From NCBI RefSeq assembly GCF_010093535.1, contig NW_022985194.1, forward strand, positions 563,638 to 627,637: a stretch of 64,000 nucleotides of DNA, in the 5' to 3' direction. Origin of the DNA: Lindgomyces ingoldianus (Eukaryota > Ascomycota > Dothideomycetes > Pleosporales > Lindgomycetaceae). Both the position numbers and the translations under genes were made by a program. A model generated the notes under the pieces. It saw only the letters and a list, made by a program, of their open reading frames with translations. It had not been told where the DNA came from and did not search any database. Below, one piece after another: positions 36,117 to 49,164 of the stretch (positions are counted from its first letter, which is position 1; the number at the start of each line of letters is the position of its first letter).

Positions 36117-37455
36117 TGCTTACACATCTAAGTTGCTTACTTTTACTAAGACAACACTATAATAAACTTTATTATAGCCTATAACAACCTTCTCTAGCAC
36201 TATATAGTATAGTACAGCCTAGAATATTATTTAGATACTACTTCTACTTCTTGCTTACACATTTACACGTTATGCCTAGCTTAACTGCACTGCCTACAGC
36301 GCCTTTAGAATAGCTTACCTACTTTAGCTTACACCTGCTTCTTTGCCTTCTTTCTAGTACTAAGCGCCCTAAACTCCTTTAAAGCTGTTAAGCGCAGGCC
36401 TTTCTAAACTATTAAAGCTTTTTCTATTTTAATCTACTTTCTTTTATGTAATTTATGTTGTGTAGCTGCTGTATTAGCTGCTTAAAGCTTAGTAATTTTC
36501 TATTACACTAACACTAGCTTATACGCAATTATTACTGCCCTTTTTAAGACTTCTTAAATGCCTTAACTATAAAAGTTAGTAAAATATTTATATGCTTCTA
36601 AATTCTTATCTTTATAAGCATTAATTATATAATAAAGTAGGCGCCCTACCTGCTAAGCTAATACTATACAACTTTCCCTACTACACTAAAAGGTATATAC
36701 AAGAATACTTAATCTAAGTATTCTTGCATAGTATAATATATATATAAATAATGCTAAGGCTAGCACTAGCACTAGCAGTTGTCTCTAGTCTAGCCTAAAC
36801 CTCTATAAGCAAGAGAAGGCTACATAGTTAACTGTGTCTACCTTGTTACACTACCACCTCCCTTTATAGTCTTAGTCTCTAAGACATAAAGCTAAGAATA
36901 TATATAAATCTTAAAGTAAAGTTTAAGTATAACTATAACTATAAAAAAGCTTTTTATAAGAATCTTAAAGTAATTTAAAGCCAAGTATAGCATCTAGAAG
37001 AATAACATATATAACTTTAATAAAACAGGCGTTATAATAAGCTAGATATTTACTAACTATACTTATACTTAAAACATTACTGTAAGCTTTAGATAATACT
37101 TTATAAACATACTATTGTATACATTATCTACCGATATATATCCTTCTGCTGTGCTAGCTAGGAGGTTAACCTTTTAGCAAACGCAACACATACTAGGCTA
37201 GTTTATACTAACTTAGCCTAGATTATACTTAGCATATAAAGAATTAGCTATATTAGCTATAGGTACTAGCTAAAAGAAAAATCCTTCTATATATAGCTTA
37301 AATATATGCTTAATAATTACCTACTTTTTATTATTATCTAGCTTTTATAAGTTAGCTATAGAACTAGCTTATAAAGGTTATTTAATATATTAGTTATTTA
37401 TTATCTTTTAAAAGACTTTATACATAGCTGTAGCATGTTACTTTAACAGTGTTAT
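36117..37455. mobile_element. Long-TIR (foldback-like) element H
   Basis: The left end at 36117 has the same doubled GTTGCTTAC motif as the foldback element. The interior has two inverted arms (about 36890-37080 and 37190-37440) related to those at 21600-22290. It is interrupted by a 73-bp insertion (37115-37187) and, at its right end, by a GC-rich repeat pair from 37456. Confidence 0.55.
37115..37187 (+). mobile_element. 73-bp insertion, short copy of repeat R
   Basis: Flanked by ACATACTA on both sides (37107-37114 and 37188-37195). The related foldback element reads straight through this point (about 22030), showing an empty site. The inserted piece matches the last about 73 bases of dispersed repeat R. 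An 8-bp duplication suggests a hAT-mobilised miniature element. Confidence 0.6.
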
Positions 37456-38135
37456 TGTAACGATTCTCGTTCCATCTCGGGTAGCCCGGAACCTACCCGA
37501 AGGGTCTCTGTATCGGCCCTGACCCTGACTCGACCTGGCCCCGACTCTGCCTGCCCCCTGCTGTTACCTCTATTCCCCTATATATTTAGTCGCACCTCGC
37601 CCCTGTAGCTAGCTTAGTAGTTTTCTAATATCCTTTGTACAAGGCCTATAGGTGTTAATAGAGTTCCTAGGTTATTAAGTCCCTACACACTTCTATATGC
37701 CTCTAAGTAGATTCCTACTGCATTTAGACCTATTGTCTTGCCTGTGCTGTTACTGTAACAATTCTCATAAATTGTTCCATCTCAGGTCGCCTAGAACCTA
37801 TCTGAAGGGTCCCTATATTAGCTCTAACCCTGACTTAATTCTTATGAATTGTTCTATCTTAGGTCGCCTAGAACCTCTCTAAAGGGTCCCTGTATTCACT
37901 CTAACCCTAACTTAACCTAGCCCTAACTCTGCCCTGCCCTCTACTGTACCCCTATTCCCCTATGTATTTAGTTGCACCTTACCTCTATAGCTAGCTTAGT
38001 AGTTTTTTAATATCCTTTGTATAAGGCCTATAGGTGTTAATAGAGTTCCTAAGTTATTAAGTCCCTACGCACTTTTATATGCCTTTAAGTAGATTTCTAC
38101 TACATTAAGACCTATTATCTTGCCTGTACTATTAT
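37456..38135 (+). repeat. Tandem pair of a GC-rich repeat of about 300 bp
   Basis: Copy 1 (37456-37753) begins TGTAACGATTCTC and ends CTGTTAC. Copy 2 follows at 37754 with the same start and carries an internal duplication of about 90 bp. Copy 1 keeps many CpA/CpC sites, copy 2 is more RIP-mutated. The ends GTAAC/GTTAC are inverted. It may be an LTR pair left after deletion or a small DNA element dimer; CCCTAA-like runs inside are not telomeric. Confidence 0.55.
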
Positions 38136-38235
38136 ATTATATTAGAAAACTTACTTTTACTAGTAACAGCTTTATTATAATATTATACTACTTATTTATT
38201 TAACTATGTCTAAGCTTAATATATATCTAATTTAG

Positions 38236-38811
38236 TGTTACAATCCTTGCTGCGTGGAAGCACTCGGGTCAATGTTATTCCTTAGGTGATAGGACGGAAG
38301 ATAGGGGCCGACAGCAGGGTGTACAGTCCTACATAATGGCTATTAGGCTGATGGAGTAGGGTAGGGTGACTAGATTGTGGTTTGTCCCTATAGCAGCAGT
38401 ATAGTAGCTAGGTTAAACAGTCCTGTTAGACAGAATTAGAGGTATATATGTTGTAAGATATATAAATAGTATTACAGCTTTTTAAAAAAAACTTTATAAA
38501 ATACTACTTAGTTTATATAAAAAATAAACTAAACATTAAACACACCTTTTTAAAAGCTGCTTAGAGTTAAACTATATACATGTCTAGCAGTGCTAAAAAT
38601 AAGTTAAATAAGTTTAGTAAGTTTATTAGCACTAGCTTACTAAGCTTATTAAGCTTGTTAGACTTATAGCCTACTTTCTTATTAGATAATACATTCTTCT
38701 ATAACTGCTAGCAGCTGCGCTGCCTCTATATCTTCTAATTAGTCTATAAGCAAGCCCTGCTCTAACCTAGCTAGATTGTAGAGTACTTTAGGTAAGGTTA
38801 CGTTAGTCTAA
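38236..38811 (-). repeat. 3' LTR of Gypsy element D2, split by D1
   Basis: Begins TGTTACAATCCTTGC. Its last 10 bases lie at 52043-52052, beyond the D1 insertion and its duplicated CTATA. Together they make about 591 bp, nearly the 593 bp of the two D1 LTRs. The next bases on the right are pyrimidine-rich (polypurine tract on the minus strand), so this is the 3' LTR of a minus-strand element. Confidence 0.8.
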
Positions 38812-38816
38812 CTATA

Positions 38817-39409
38817 TGTTACAATCCTTGCTTCGTGGAAGCACTCGGGTCTGCTAGTATTCCTATGGGGAGGTAGGACGGAGGGTAGGGGCCAATTCGG
38901 TAGGGTGTACAGTCCTACGTACAGGCTAATAGGCTAATAGAGAATAGTAGAGTGACCAGATTATAGTTTGCCCTTTATGCAGCAGTAGAGAGGCTAGGTT
39001 AAACAGTCCTGTTAGACAGAATTAGAGGTATATATAGTGTAAGATATATAAATAGTATTACAGCTCTTTAGAAAGCTAAATGCTACTTAGTCTATATAGA
39101 AAATAAACTAAACATTAAACACGCCTTTTTAAAGGTTGTTTAATGTAGGAACTATATACATGTGCTAGGGCGCTAAGGGGAGCTAGTAGGAGTCTACAGG
39201 AGCCTACTAAGAAAGCTCCTATAAGCTTCCCTAGGCTCCTATTAGTACTTAGCCTGCCTCTTTACTAGACAACGCATTCCTCTATAATTGCAGGCAGCTG
39301 CGCTGCTCCTGCGTCCTCTAATTAGTCTGTAAGCAAGCCCTGCCCTAATCCAGCTAGATTGTGGAGCACTGCTGGTGGAGTTACACTAGTCTAACTGTAG
39401 ACTGTAACA
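38817..39409 (-). repeat. 3' LTR of D1 (593 bp)
   Basis: TGTTAC...GTAACA ends. The outer (left) part is nearly free of RIP, the inner part carries more C-to-T and G-to-A changes than its partner. Confidence 0.88.
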
Positions 39410-41680
39410 CGCTGCCCCTCCTCCCTAGCAGTGTTCTTACCGCTCTGCTTACACAACTGCGTTAGTAAGGGTTTGTTTATAAGGTAAGTGTCTGCCTACT
39501 AAAAGGCATCCTTAACATCTATTTTTCTTATCTTAAATAGCTTGTTAGCCCTATTTATTTTATTATCTTTGTGTTACTTTTTACTTTAATTCTTTTTACT
39601 AGATAAAGATAAGGCCCTATAGCACTTACTAATCTTTAAGGTTGTCTTATGTATTAACTTTATCTTTAGATAAGTGCGTTAAATGTGTAAAAAAGCATAG
39701 TAAATGCAACGCCTTTATTTCTAATGCTGCGTAGGATTGTCTAGAGAAGAAGAGGGAGACACTTCTTTAGAATGCTGCTATAACAAGGGCTTATAAGCAA
39801 GAGCTTAATAAAAAGATGTCACGTTAGGTCTAGAAGACTTTAGAGGTAAAGGCTAGAGAGTGTTCTAAACAAGATTATATCTAAAAGTTACTAGATCTAC
39901 TAAAGGCTTGTTGCGCAAAGTATCTAGAGGGGGACCTCTTCTCCTTAAACAAGATAGAAGCCCTTAAGGCTAAAGTAAAGGGCTATTCTCCCTCTTAGCC
40001 TTTATTAGCTAGGACTTGTCTCTAAAGGCTGCTGCTATCTAGTAATAATGTAGCTGTTCCTTTTAATATAAGTGCCTTATTGCCTAGCTAGTTTCTTTTA
40101 AATAAGCCTAAAAGTACTCTTGTACTAACAGCTACGCGTTCTTTAAATTCTTAGCTAGTTTCTATGTGTTTTTGCTAGTAAGCTACTTTTTTTACTTTAC
40201 TAAAAATTTCTTTTAGTTTCTTTAATTACCTATAATACATTTTACTTTATATTTAGTTTCTTTATCTTTCTATTTCTACATAAATAAGGGAATTTCCTTA
40301 GGCGCTTTTTTTAGTTTAGAGATATAGAACTATAAATAGATTTTTATGTGTAAAAGAAGCTTAAGCTTATAGTTATCTTGTTAAGTTTATAAAACCTTAT
40401 ATAGTTTTATTCTTTTTTCTATAAGCTTCCTAGAAGGTCTAGGTATTTTAAGGTTTTTAGTGTTAAAATACACATAGTCTCTTAGGTAAATCTCTAGTTC
40501 TAGTTATTAGAATTTATTTGCATATTTTTTTAATTATTTCTCTGCTAGACCTAGCTTCTACAGCTAACCTTTTGTGTATTTAACATAGGTCTGTTAGCTA
40601 ATTTACTAACTCTTGCAGGTCTATAAGTTAGTTCCTTTATAGTATAAAGTAAAAATTATACCTAAAATTAGCTTTATATAGTGTTTTCTTTATTATAGCT
40701 AATTTTATGTTGTTAATAGCTAACTATGCTATTAGAAGCTATGCTGCCTAATTGTTTTAAGTATAAAAAATGTACTTTCTTAGGTACTTTTCTACTTCTA
40801 TGTTTACTCTTTTAGTCTAACTATCTATTTGCAGGTGGTAGGCTGTTAATAGCTTATGTGTTATGCTAAGGTGCTGCATTACTGCCTTTTAGAATCTACT
40901 AGTAAACAGCTTATCCTAGTTAAAGATAACAATCTTAGGGCACTTATATACTAATATTACATTTTATTTTAATTTATAAATAAATTCTTTAGCTGTTATA
41001 GTTTTTTTTAAGGGCTAAGTATATAGATATTTTATAGTTTTGTCTAGAGCTATAGTAATTATGTTGCATATCCTGTCTGTCTCTAGTTCTTTAGATAGGG
41101 GTAATTCTATAATAAAATCTATTATAATTATTATCTATAGTAACTTTAGTGCTTTAATTAGTTGCAGGTATCTATAGGTCTTATGCCTTTATAAGTTATT
41201 TCTATTGCAGGTATTACACTCTCTAAGCACCTCTATGCATAGTTGCTTTACTTTAAGTATTTGTTAGAAAATAGCAGCCCTTAGTTTCTTCTATAGAGTG
41301 CCTATTCCTAGGTGTCTAAACATTAGGGACTTATAATATTTCTAAATTAAATTCTTTTATCTTTACTTACTAGCTATAAGCATGCAGAGTTCTTCTATAA
41401 GCTAGGGCCTGTTATAGACCTATCTCTTAGTAGTTTTCTTAAAGAAAGTAAACTTCTTAGTTTTTTTCTTTTCTTTATTAAAGTAATCTAGTCTTTAGCT
41501 AAAAGTGTTAGCCTACTAGTTTTGTACTTCTAGAATATGCTTAATAATGTAGTTAAACTATGCAAGCTTTATTACTTATTTTATGTGCATTAGTAAGAGT
41601 TTCTTTACTATTAGAAATGTAACTAGATTTACATAGTCTATTATAATGTAAAAGAGTCTTACTATCCTATGTAGTTCTGT
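39410..41680 (-). pseudogene. D1 integrase and 3' region relic
   Basis: This lies 3' of the RNase H relic on the minus strand, where integrase is expected in Gypsy order. Stop-filled. At about 40260-40400 fragments such as HKNLFIVLYL resemble the H-P-V-F-H-x-S-L-L stretch that follows integrase in fungal Gypsy polyproteins. No clear chromodomain seen. Confidence 0.5.
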
Positions 41681-41683
41681 AGC

Positions 41684-41890
41684 CTATACTCTTATAGCAT
41701 TTAATATTACTTTTAATTTTTTGTTAGGTATGCTGTAACCTACTTTAGGTCCTAAGAACTTAGCAGAATAGTACGCTACTAGGTGCCATTTTCTGTCTTC
41801 CTGTTTCTGATAGAGCGCGGCTCCGCTGGCTCCTAGAGATGCGTCTGTGTGGATCTTAGTATCTAACTGTAGATTGTACATTCTTAGCAC
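41684..41890 (-). pseudogene. D1 RNase H fragment, unusually well preserved
   Basis: 68 codons without a stop contain IHTDASLGASGAALYQKQ and HLVAYYSAKFLGP, the RNase H domain that follows reverse transcriptase in Ty3/Gypsy elements (T-D-A-S carries a catalytic Asp). The surrounding sequence is destroyed by RIP, but about 100 bases here keep their GC content. Not a stand-alone gene. Confidence 0.85.
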
Positions 41891-41949
41891 TAGTTTATCT
41901 ATTATAGCTTATTTTAGTGCTATAAATGCTTTATTTATTTAAAGAGTTT

Positions 41950-42800
41950 AGATAAACTTTGCTATTGCCTATTTCTTAGTAGTAGTGTCTGTTAATAGTA
42001 TAGTAATTTTTAAGTAATTCTTAATTATTTATCTAACATAGCCTAATAGTTCTAGGAATCTTTTTACTTTCTTAACTATTATAAGTTCTAGCTACTTAAG
42101 TACCTTTTATATTTTAGCTAAGTTAATCTTTATTTCTTTACTATTAATTATAAATTCTAAGTATTCTATTTTAGTAACATAGAATTTGCATTTAAAGAGC
42201 TGTAGATAAAGTCTGTACTTTCTAAGCTATTCTAAGACTTTTTATACCTTTTGTATATAATCTTCTAGAGTATCCTTTAAATAGATAAGAACATTATCTA
42301 GATATACTAAAGTAAAGACATTAAAGTATAAATTAAGAGCTATGTTAATAATTTACTAGAACATTACTAAAGTGTTTATTAAGCTAAACAGCATTACTAA
42401 TAGTTTATAAAGCCTTTATAAGGTTTTAAACACTATAAGCTACTTATCTCTTTCCTTTATTCTTATCTTATTAAATCTGTCTTATATGTTAAACTTTATA
42501 AAGTACTAGGTTCCTTTTAACTAGTTTATAATATTTTATATAATTAGTAGAAAAAACTAATCTTAGATTATGTTATTATTTAGGGTTCTATAGTTCTAAC
42601 AGACTTAGATTTTTCCTTTTTTCTTTTTTATAAAAACTACAGCTAAGGCTATAGAGCTGTGGCTTTCTTAAATATAGCCTTATGCTAACATTCTATTAAC
42701 ATATTTCTACAAAGCCTTTTTCTGTGCCCTTGTTAAAGGGTAAAGCCTATAGGTTTTTAAATTATAATTTTTTATTAAGTTAATAGTGTAATTTTAAGGC
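41950..42800 (-). pseudogene. D1 reverse transcriptase relic
   Basis: A minus-strand frame at 42278-42304 reads YLDNVLIYL, a G-to-A altered Y-L-D-D-V-L-I-Y active site. Further on, LFKCKFYVTKIEYLEFII and RFLELLGY match the Gypsy thumb region. Stops interrupt it repeatedly. Confidence 0.82.
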
Positions 42801-43896
42801 TAGTGTAGTAGTAGTTCTCTAGGGTTTTTAGGTGTCTTAAACATATCCTTATAGTCTTTATACTCTACTAAGATGCTACCTTCTTCTTAAATTTAAAAGA
42901 CACTAATTTATTTTACATCTTTGTCTACTTTAATTTTCTTATAAAGGACTTTTTTAAGTTCTTTTTTTATTATTCTTATTACCTAAGCTTTTAGCTTTTA
43001 GTAGGGGAATTTCTAAAGCTTCTTTTTCTTAGGGTAGTAACTACTACCCTGTTTTGCTTACTTATAGACTAGGCATTAATTGTTATAGCATGCTAACTAG
43101 GTTATGTGTGCATGGTTGTTAGGAGTTTCTATAGTCATAGTTCTCTAGTTAATTACAGAGTTATGTGTTCTAAGCTAGTTATAGCCTAGGATTATGTTAT
43201 ATTTGCCTTCTAGCAGAAGTATGTTTATAGACCTCTATTTACTAGTGTTTAAAGTTTTTAGGTTTTTCTTATATATTTCTAGGTTAATTTATCCCTTACT
43301 ATACTTAATTAAGGATGTGTTAGTAAGAGTTACCTTAAATAAGTTTTTTTTTATTTAAAATAAAATGCTTTGCTTATTTACCTAATCTTTGTCTATAGCA
43401 GTAAACGTGCATCTACTGTCTACAAGAGCTAGTCTAGACCACCCTTTATACATAAAGGTAGTTGTTAGGCTGTGTTTTGCCCCTTACTTTACTATAATTA
43501 CTACTAATATATTATGTTTAACCTCTTTGTTAAGAAAAGGATAAGAGTTAATGTTTTATAAATTATTATTAAACTTATTTTTTCTTTTCTTATAAGTTTA
43601 ATGTTTTTAATTATAGTAGTTAGCTGCTTTACATTTATAATCTTTAACTAGGTAATGTAATGTTAGATAGTCTTCTTTTCTTACTGCCTTCTACTAGAAA
43701 TAGTAGAACCTGCAGTTGTCTTATTCTTTACACGCTGCCTACCCTTCCTGCTTGTGTAAAGGGGCTGTTTAGCAGGTGTAACAGTTTATAGTTTTACAGG
43801 CTAAGGCTGTTCCCTGCTACAGGCAGCTGTTATAGTTCTTTTCCTATGTAGGCTACTAGCCTGTTTAGTGCTTATTGTCCTAGTGCTTAATGCAAT

Positions 43897-43901
43897 ACTG
43901 T
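43897..43901. repeat. Target duplication ACTGT, left of the nested Gypsy element
   Basis: Repeated at 49483-49487. The D2 copy of the same region (about 56525) reads through without interruption. Confidence 0.85.
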
Positions 43902-43996
43902 TGTCACGGTATCCTCCCCAGATCCCAGACATAACTGTATTAGACGCGTACTAGAGTATTATTAGTGCACGTCTAACATAAACACAACACAACATA
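43902..43996 (+). repeat. 5' LTR of element B, truncated by the gap
   Basis: The first 95 bases match 49165 onward and are less RIP-mutated (TGTCACGG here, TGTTATAG there). Confidence 0.85.
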
Positions 43997-44866
43997 NNNN
44001 NNNNNNNNNNNNNNNNNNNNNNNNNNNNNNNNNNNNNNNNNNNNNNNNNNNNNNNNNNNNNNNNNNNNNNNNNNNNNNNNNNNNNNNNNNNNNNNNNNNN
44101 NNNNNNNNNNNNNNNNNNNNNNNNNNNNNNNNNNNNNNNNNNNNNNNNNNNNNNNNNNNNNNNNNNNNNNNNNNNNNNNNNNNNNNNNNNNNNNNNNNNN
44201 NNNNNNNNNNNNNNNNNNNNNNNNNNNNNNNNNNNNNNNNNNNNNNNNNNNNNNNNNNNNNNNNNNNNNNNNNNNNNNNNNNNNNNNNNNNNNNNNNNNN
44301 NNNNNNNNNNNNNNNNNNNNNNNNNNNNNNNNNNNNNNNNNNNNNNNNNNNNNNNNNNNNNNNNNNNNNNNNNNNNNNNNNNNNNNNNNNNNNNNNNNNN
44401 NNNNNNNNNNNNNNNNNNNNNNNNNNNNNNNNNNNNNNNNNNNNNNNNNNNNNNNNNNNNNNNNNNNNNNNNNNNNNNNNNNNNNNNNNNNNNNNNNNNN
44501 NNNNNNNNNNNNNNNNNNNNNNNNNNNNNNNNNNNNNNNNNNNNNNNNNNNNNNNNNNNNNNNNNNNNNNNNNNNNNNNNNNNNNNNNNNNNNNNNNNNN
44601 NNNNNNNNNNNNNNNNNNNNNNNNNNNNNNNNNNNNNNNNNNNNNNNNNNNNNNNNNNNNNNNNNNNNNNNNNNNNNNNNNNNNNNNNNNNNNNNNNNNN
44701 NNNNNNNNNNNNNNNNNNNNNNNNNNNNNNNNNNNNNNNNNNNNNNNNNNNNNNNNNNNNNNNNNNNNNNNNNNNNNNNNNNNNNNNNNNNNNNNNNNNN
44801 NNNNNNNNNNNNNNNNNNNNNNNNNNNNNNNNNNNNNNNNNNNNNNNNNNNNNNNNNNNNNNNNNN
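43997..44866. other. Assembly gap (870 N)
   Basis: Run of N covering the rest of the 5' LTR and the start of gag in element B. Confidence 1.
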
Positions 44867-45100
44867 CTCTTAACTAAACTGTAACGCGCTATAGTAGGAG
44901 AACCCCTTCTAAATAACCTTAACGCGTATGTAAACCTAATTGCTACCTATAATAATAACATAAGGTTCCTCTCTGTACAAGCCCTAATACGCCCTTAAAC
45001 TAGTGCAGTTATAAATAAGAACTTTAACATAATAAAAATTAATTTAAATTATGCTCTAGTTAGTTTTAAAAAGTGTAAAAATTATAAGAAAAAAAGTTAA

Positions 45101-45142
45101 TGCTTTAAGTGTAGTAAGTATAGTTATATTTTTTAAAACTGC
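45101..45142 (+). pseudogene. Element B gag zinc-knuckle relic
   Basis: Reads CFKCSKYSYIF*NC, a CCHC knuckle in which His appears as Tyr (CAT to TAT) and Asp as Asn. Marks the nucleocapsid end of gag. Confidence 0.75.
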
Positions 45143-46499
45143 TTTATTCCCCTTTCTTAAGTCTATATAAGTAGCGCTGCTAGCACTTATTAAAAATTTT
45201 TACTATTTTAATCTTATTTTTATAAGGGCTTTAACTTATATTTAAGCCTTAATTCCTTTTACTACTCTTAACATAGCTGCAGCTATAGCAGTAGGAGCCT
45301 GTAAAAAGGCTTGTTCTAGGGCTAAGTTGCCCTTTAGGACTAATTTAACACTAGATCTTTACTAACTTATAGGCTAAGTCCCCTACTAATAACTAAAAGT
45401 ACTAAGTTAATATTCTTATATATTTATAATAAAAAACTATATTAGCTTTAATATAAGCTCTTATTAACTTAGAAGTAAACAGCATAGGTTACATTAATAA
45501 AAAACTAGTGTGTAAACTAAATTTTTAATTAACACTACTTACTTAAATAATTTACTTAACTAGATTTAATAGAAAATAACTTAAAAAAAGTTTTATTTTT
45601 TATACTATAACTATTATAATTACTTACTAACACTATAAGAAGCAGATTAAGCTCTATGTAATAAACATAAGATGTTATAACCTAATCTTAAAACAACTAT
45701 AGCTATATTAGTATAAGGTTGCCTTTAATTACTAAGAGTAAGTTCTAAACTTTAACTTTTTCTAATACTAAGATGTATACTTATGCTTACACCTAAACAA
45801 CACTTAAGTAGCACTTAATATAGAAAGTTTTTAGACCTACTTTTTAATAACCTAAAGAAAAACTACTTAAGTAAGGCTAATAAGCTAGGCCTTTTACTAA
45901 AATAGGCTATATAAAATAATTTAATAACTACTTAAACTTAAAGAAAAGAAAGCCTTTAAAAAATTTTTACTTACCTAATTTAAATATAAACTAAGACTTA
46001 AACAGCAGATAAACATCTACTACATAGGACCTGCCTTATTTATAACTCTAGCTTAACAACTAGATTATAAAATCTATGTAGTTATAATTTCTAATATAGA
46101 CTAAGCTTTAGCTCCCTAAAAACGCACTAACCTAAAGATAATAGTCCTTTAAGACTACTATAACCTGTTATATGTCTTTTTTTAAGATAAGTCTAATAAG
46201 CTTCTAATATAATATTTATATAATTACTAGATAACTTTTAAGCCTAGTAAACAACCTAGTTATAGGCTACTATATAAAATGTTACTAAATAAATTAAAAG
46301 TGCTTTAAAAATACCTTAATAAGAACCTAGAAAAAGGGTTTATTTAAGCTAGCTTTTTACTAGTAGTGTTACTTATACTATTTATAAAAAAACTTAGAGG
46401 TAAGCTTTAATTCTATATTAACTACTAAAAACTAAATACTATTACTATTAAAAACTAATACTTAATTTTTTTTTTATAAAAAACCCTAAGCTAACTAAG

Positions 46500-47000
46500 T
46501 AAAGTAAAGTATTTTATAAAGTTAGATATTATTACTACCTTTAATAAGCTAAGGATAGTAAAGGGTAATAAGTAGCTAATAGCGTTTTAGACCTAATATA
46601 GACTATTTAAGTACTTAGTAATGCCCTTTAGCTTAGCTAACACACCTAGTACTTTTTAATATTTTGTAAACAACTTGCTCTAACTCTACCTAGACATGTT
46701 CTGCACTATGTATATTAATAATATTCTAATCTATAGTAATAGCCTTTTAGAGCATAAACAGCATGTACGCCTAGTGCTAAAGGCTATAGAAGAAGTAGGT
46801 TTATAACTTAATATAGATAAATGTAAGTTCTACTAATTAAAGGTTATGTATTTAAGATATGTAATCTTTATAGATAGCATTTAAATAGACCCTATTAAGG
46901 TTTAGACTATGCTAGATTAGTAATACCTAAAGGACATAAAGAATGTTTAAGCCTTTATAAAATTTACTAACTTTTACTAATAATTTATTAACAACTTTTT
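46500..47000 (+). pseudogene. Element B reverse transcriptase relic
   Basis: YINNILIYSN at 46711-46740 is the Y-I-D-D-I-L active site with both Asp changed to Asn. It is followed by HVRLVLKAIEEVGL and LNIDKCKFY, the Gypsy thumb region. Stops on both sides. Confidence 0.85.
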
Positions 47001-47814
47001 ATAGCAAGTAAGCCTTATAATTACACTTACTAAAAAAGAGATTTAATTTAACTTTAACTTAAATTACTAATAGTTTTTTAACTAGCTAAAGAAAGCCTTT
47101 ACTAAAGTTTTAATACTTTGCTACTTTAACTCTAAACTACTAATACTTGTAGAAGCTAATGCCTTAGACTACGTAGTAGCAGAAGTTCTTTCCTAGACTA
47201 AGCTAGATAGGACTATTAGGCCTATTATATCCTTTTTAAAAAGAATAAGTCTTGCAGAAGGTAATTATAAAATTTATAATAAAAAATTACTTGCTATAGT
47301 ACGCTACTTTAAATAATAGCAACCTAAACTAGAAAGTGCAGCGCATCTAATACAGGTCCTATTTAACTATAAGAACTTGTAGTACTTTATAACTATAAAA
47401 TAACTTAGCTACTAATAAGCTTATTAGTCTAAATACTTATCTTATTTTAATTTTAAGATTACTTATTATCCTAGTTAAGATAGAGAGAAACTAGATGCTT
47501 TTATAAAGTAATTCTAAAATATCTTTGCTTAAAAAGAAGTGTAAAAAGCTTAACACTAAACTTTACTTTAACCTAAGCTATTTTTAGACCTTAACTTAAA
47601 TAAAATAAATTAGATAATTAATTAAATTATTACTAATAAGTATTTAAATAATAAATTTATCTAAAAAACTTTAGACCTACTTTAAAACAGCGCTAGTTAG
47701 TTAAAAAAGGTAACACTAGCTAACTATAAAAACTAAAATAGTAAGCTATATTACTATAACTAACTTATAATTTTTAATTTTAACAAACTAAGAATTAAAC
47801 TACTCTAAATTGTA

Positions 47815-48330
47815 CATAACTTGCCTGTTAGAGGACACCTAAGCAGAGAAAAGACTTTTAACCTACTACAGAGAGAGTACTACTAGCCCTACATGTTCTA
47901 TACTGTACGCTAATATGTATTATGTTGCTATACTTACTGTAAAGTAAAGGCCTTTTAAAAAAGGTATAATAGCCTACTTAAACTACTCCTAATCTCTAAA
48001 TAAGCTTAGAAAGACATATTAATTAATTTTATTATAAACCTACCTTTATCTAAAGGGTATATAAATATTATAGTAGTTGTTAATTACTTAACTAAGTATT
48101 AACACTTAATACTATGTTCCTTTATAACTGCCCTTAATATAGCCTAGTTATTCTACTAATATATATAAGTTTACTATAGCCTGCCTAACATAATTATATT
48201 AGATAGAGGTACATAGTTTATCTTAGCCTTTTAGAACAAACTCTATAAATAGCTTTAAATTGTCTTTTATCTATCTACAGCTTTTTACCTAGAGACTAAT
48301 AGCTAGACTAAGAACATAAATGCTATAATA
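47815..48330 (+). pseudogene. Element B integrase relic
   Basis: HNLPVRGHLSREKTFNLLQR, then CCYTYCKVKA, is the HHCC zinc-binding domain. Further on GYINIIVVVNYLTKY is the core strand with Asp replaced by Asn. Not functional. Confidence 0.8.
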
Positions 48331-49164
48331 AAATAAGTTTTATAAGTGTACACAAACTACTAGTAGAACAACTAGGTAAAATAGTTAGCTATAGCATAGT
48401 TTAAAGCTAATAACATAACATCTAAATTAACATAAGTATTCTTATTCTTAGTAAACTATAGATACTACTTTTAAATAAGATTTAAACTACTTTTAAATAC
48501 CCCTTAACTAACTTATTAATTTATATAAGTAATAAATATAAACAGACTTATTAATAAAATTTAAAATATATTTAAATATGTTTATAAAAAGCTTATATAG
48601 GCTTAAGCTTTTTAATAAGAGTACATAAACTAATTTTAAACCCTTGCCCCTGCGTATGCAGCTAGCAAGAAGGTCTAGCTAGATACTAGAAATATTTAAA
48701 TAAACTAATAATTAAAGAAACTTAATTAAAAAAACTTTAGCCTCTTTACAGTAGCTTATATAGTTTTATTACATACTTACTAATTAATTCTACCTAACAG
48801 CATAAAGATACACCTTATGTTCTACATATTATTACTGCGCTAAGTAGCTTTTAAATCTAACTATTTACCTAGACAGCTAAACCTGCTACTTAAACCTGTT
48901 ATTATAAATAATAAACTAGAATATGTTATAAAAGACATTAAATAAATTTAGTTTAATAAAAAAAATATATCTATAAATACCTTATAAAATAGACTAGATA
49001 TAATAAACTGTTATAGGAACCTGCAGAAGCTTTGTAAAAGAACTCTGCAGTAACTTAATTCTACGCCTAATACTTATCTAAACTAAACCTGTACTCTAAT
49101 AAAAACAACTTAATGCTAGAACTACTAATGTAAAGGATTCCCTTCCTAATAAGGGGAGGGGTAC

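Noticed and set aside
37880..37940. Telomere-type CCCTAA repeats
   Set aside because: Only scattered CCCTAAC occurrences produced by RIP of CCCTGAC in a dispersed repeat; no array.
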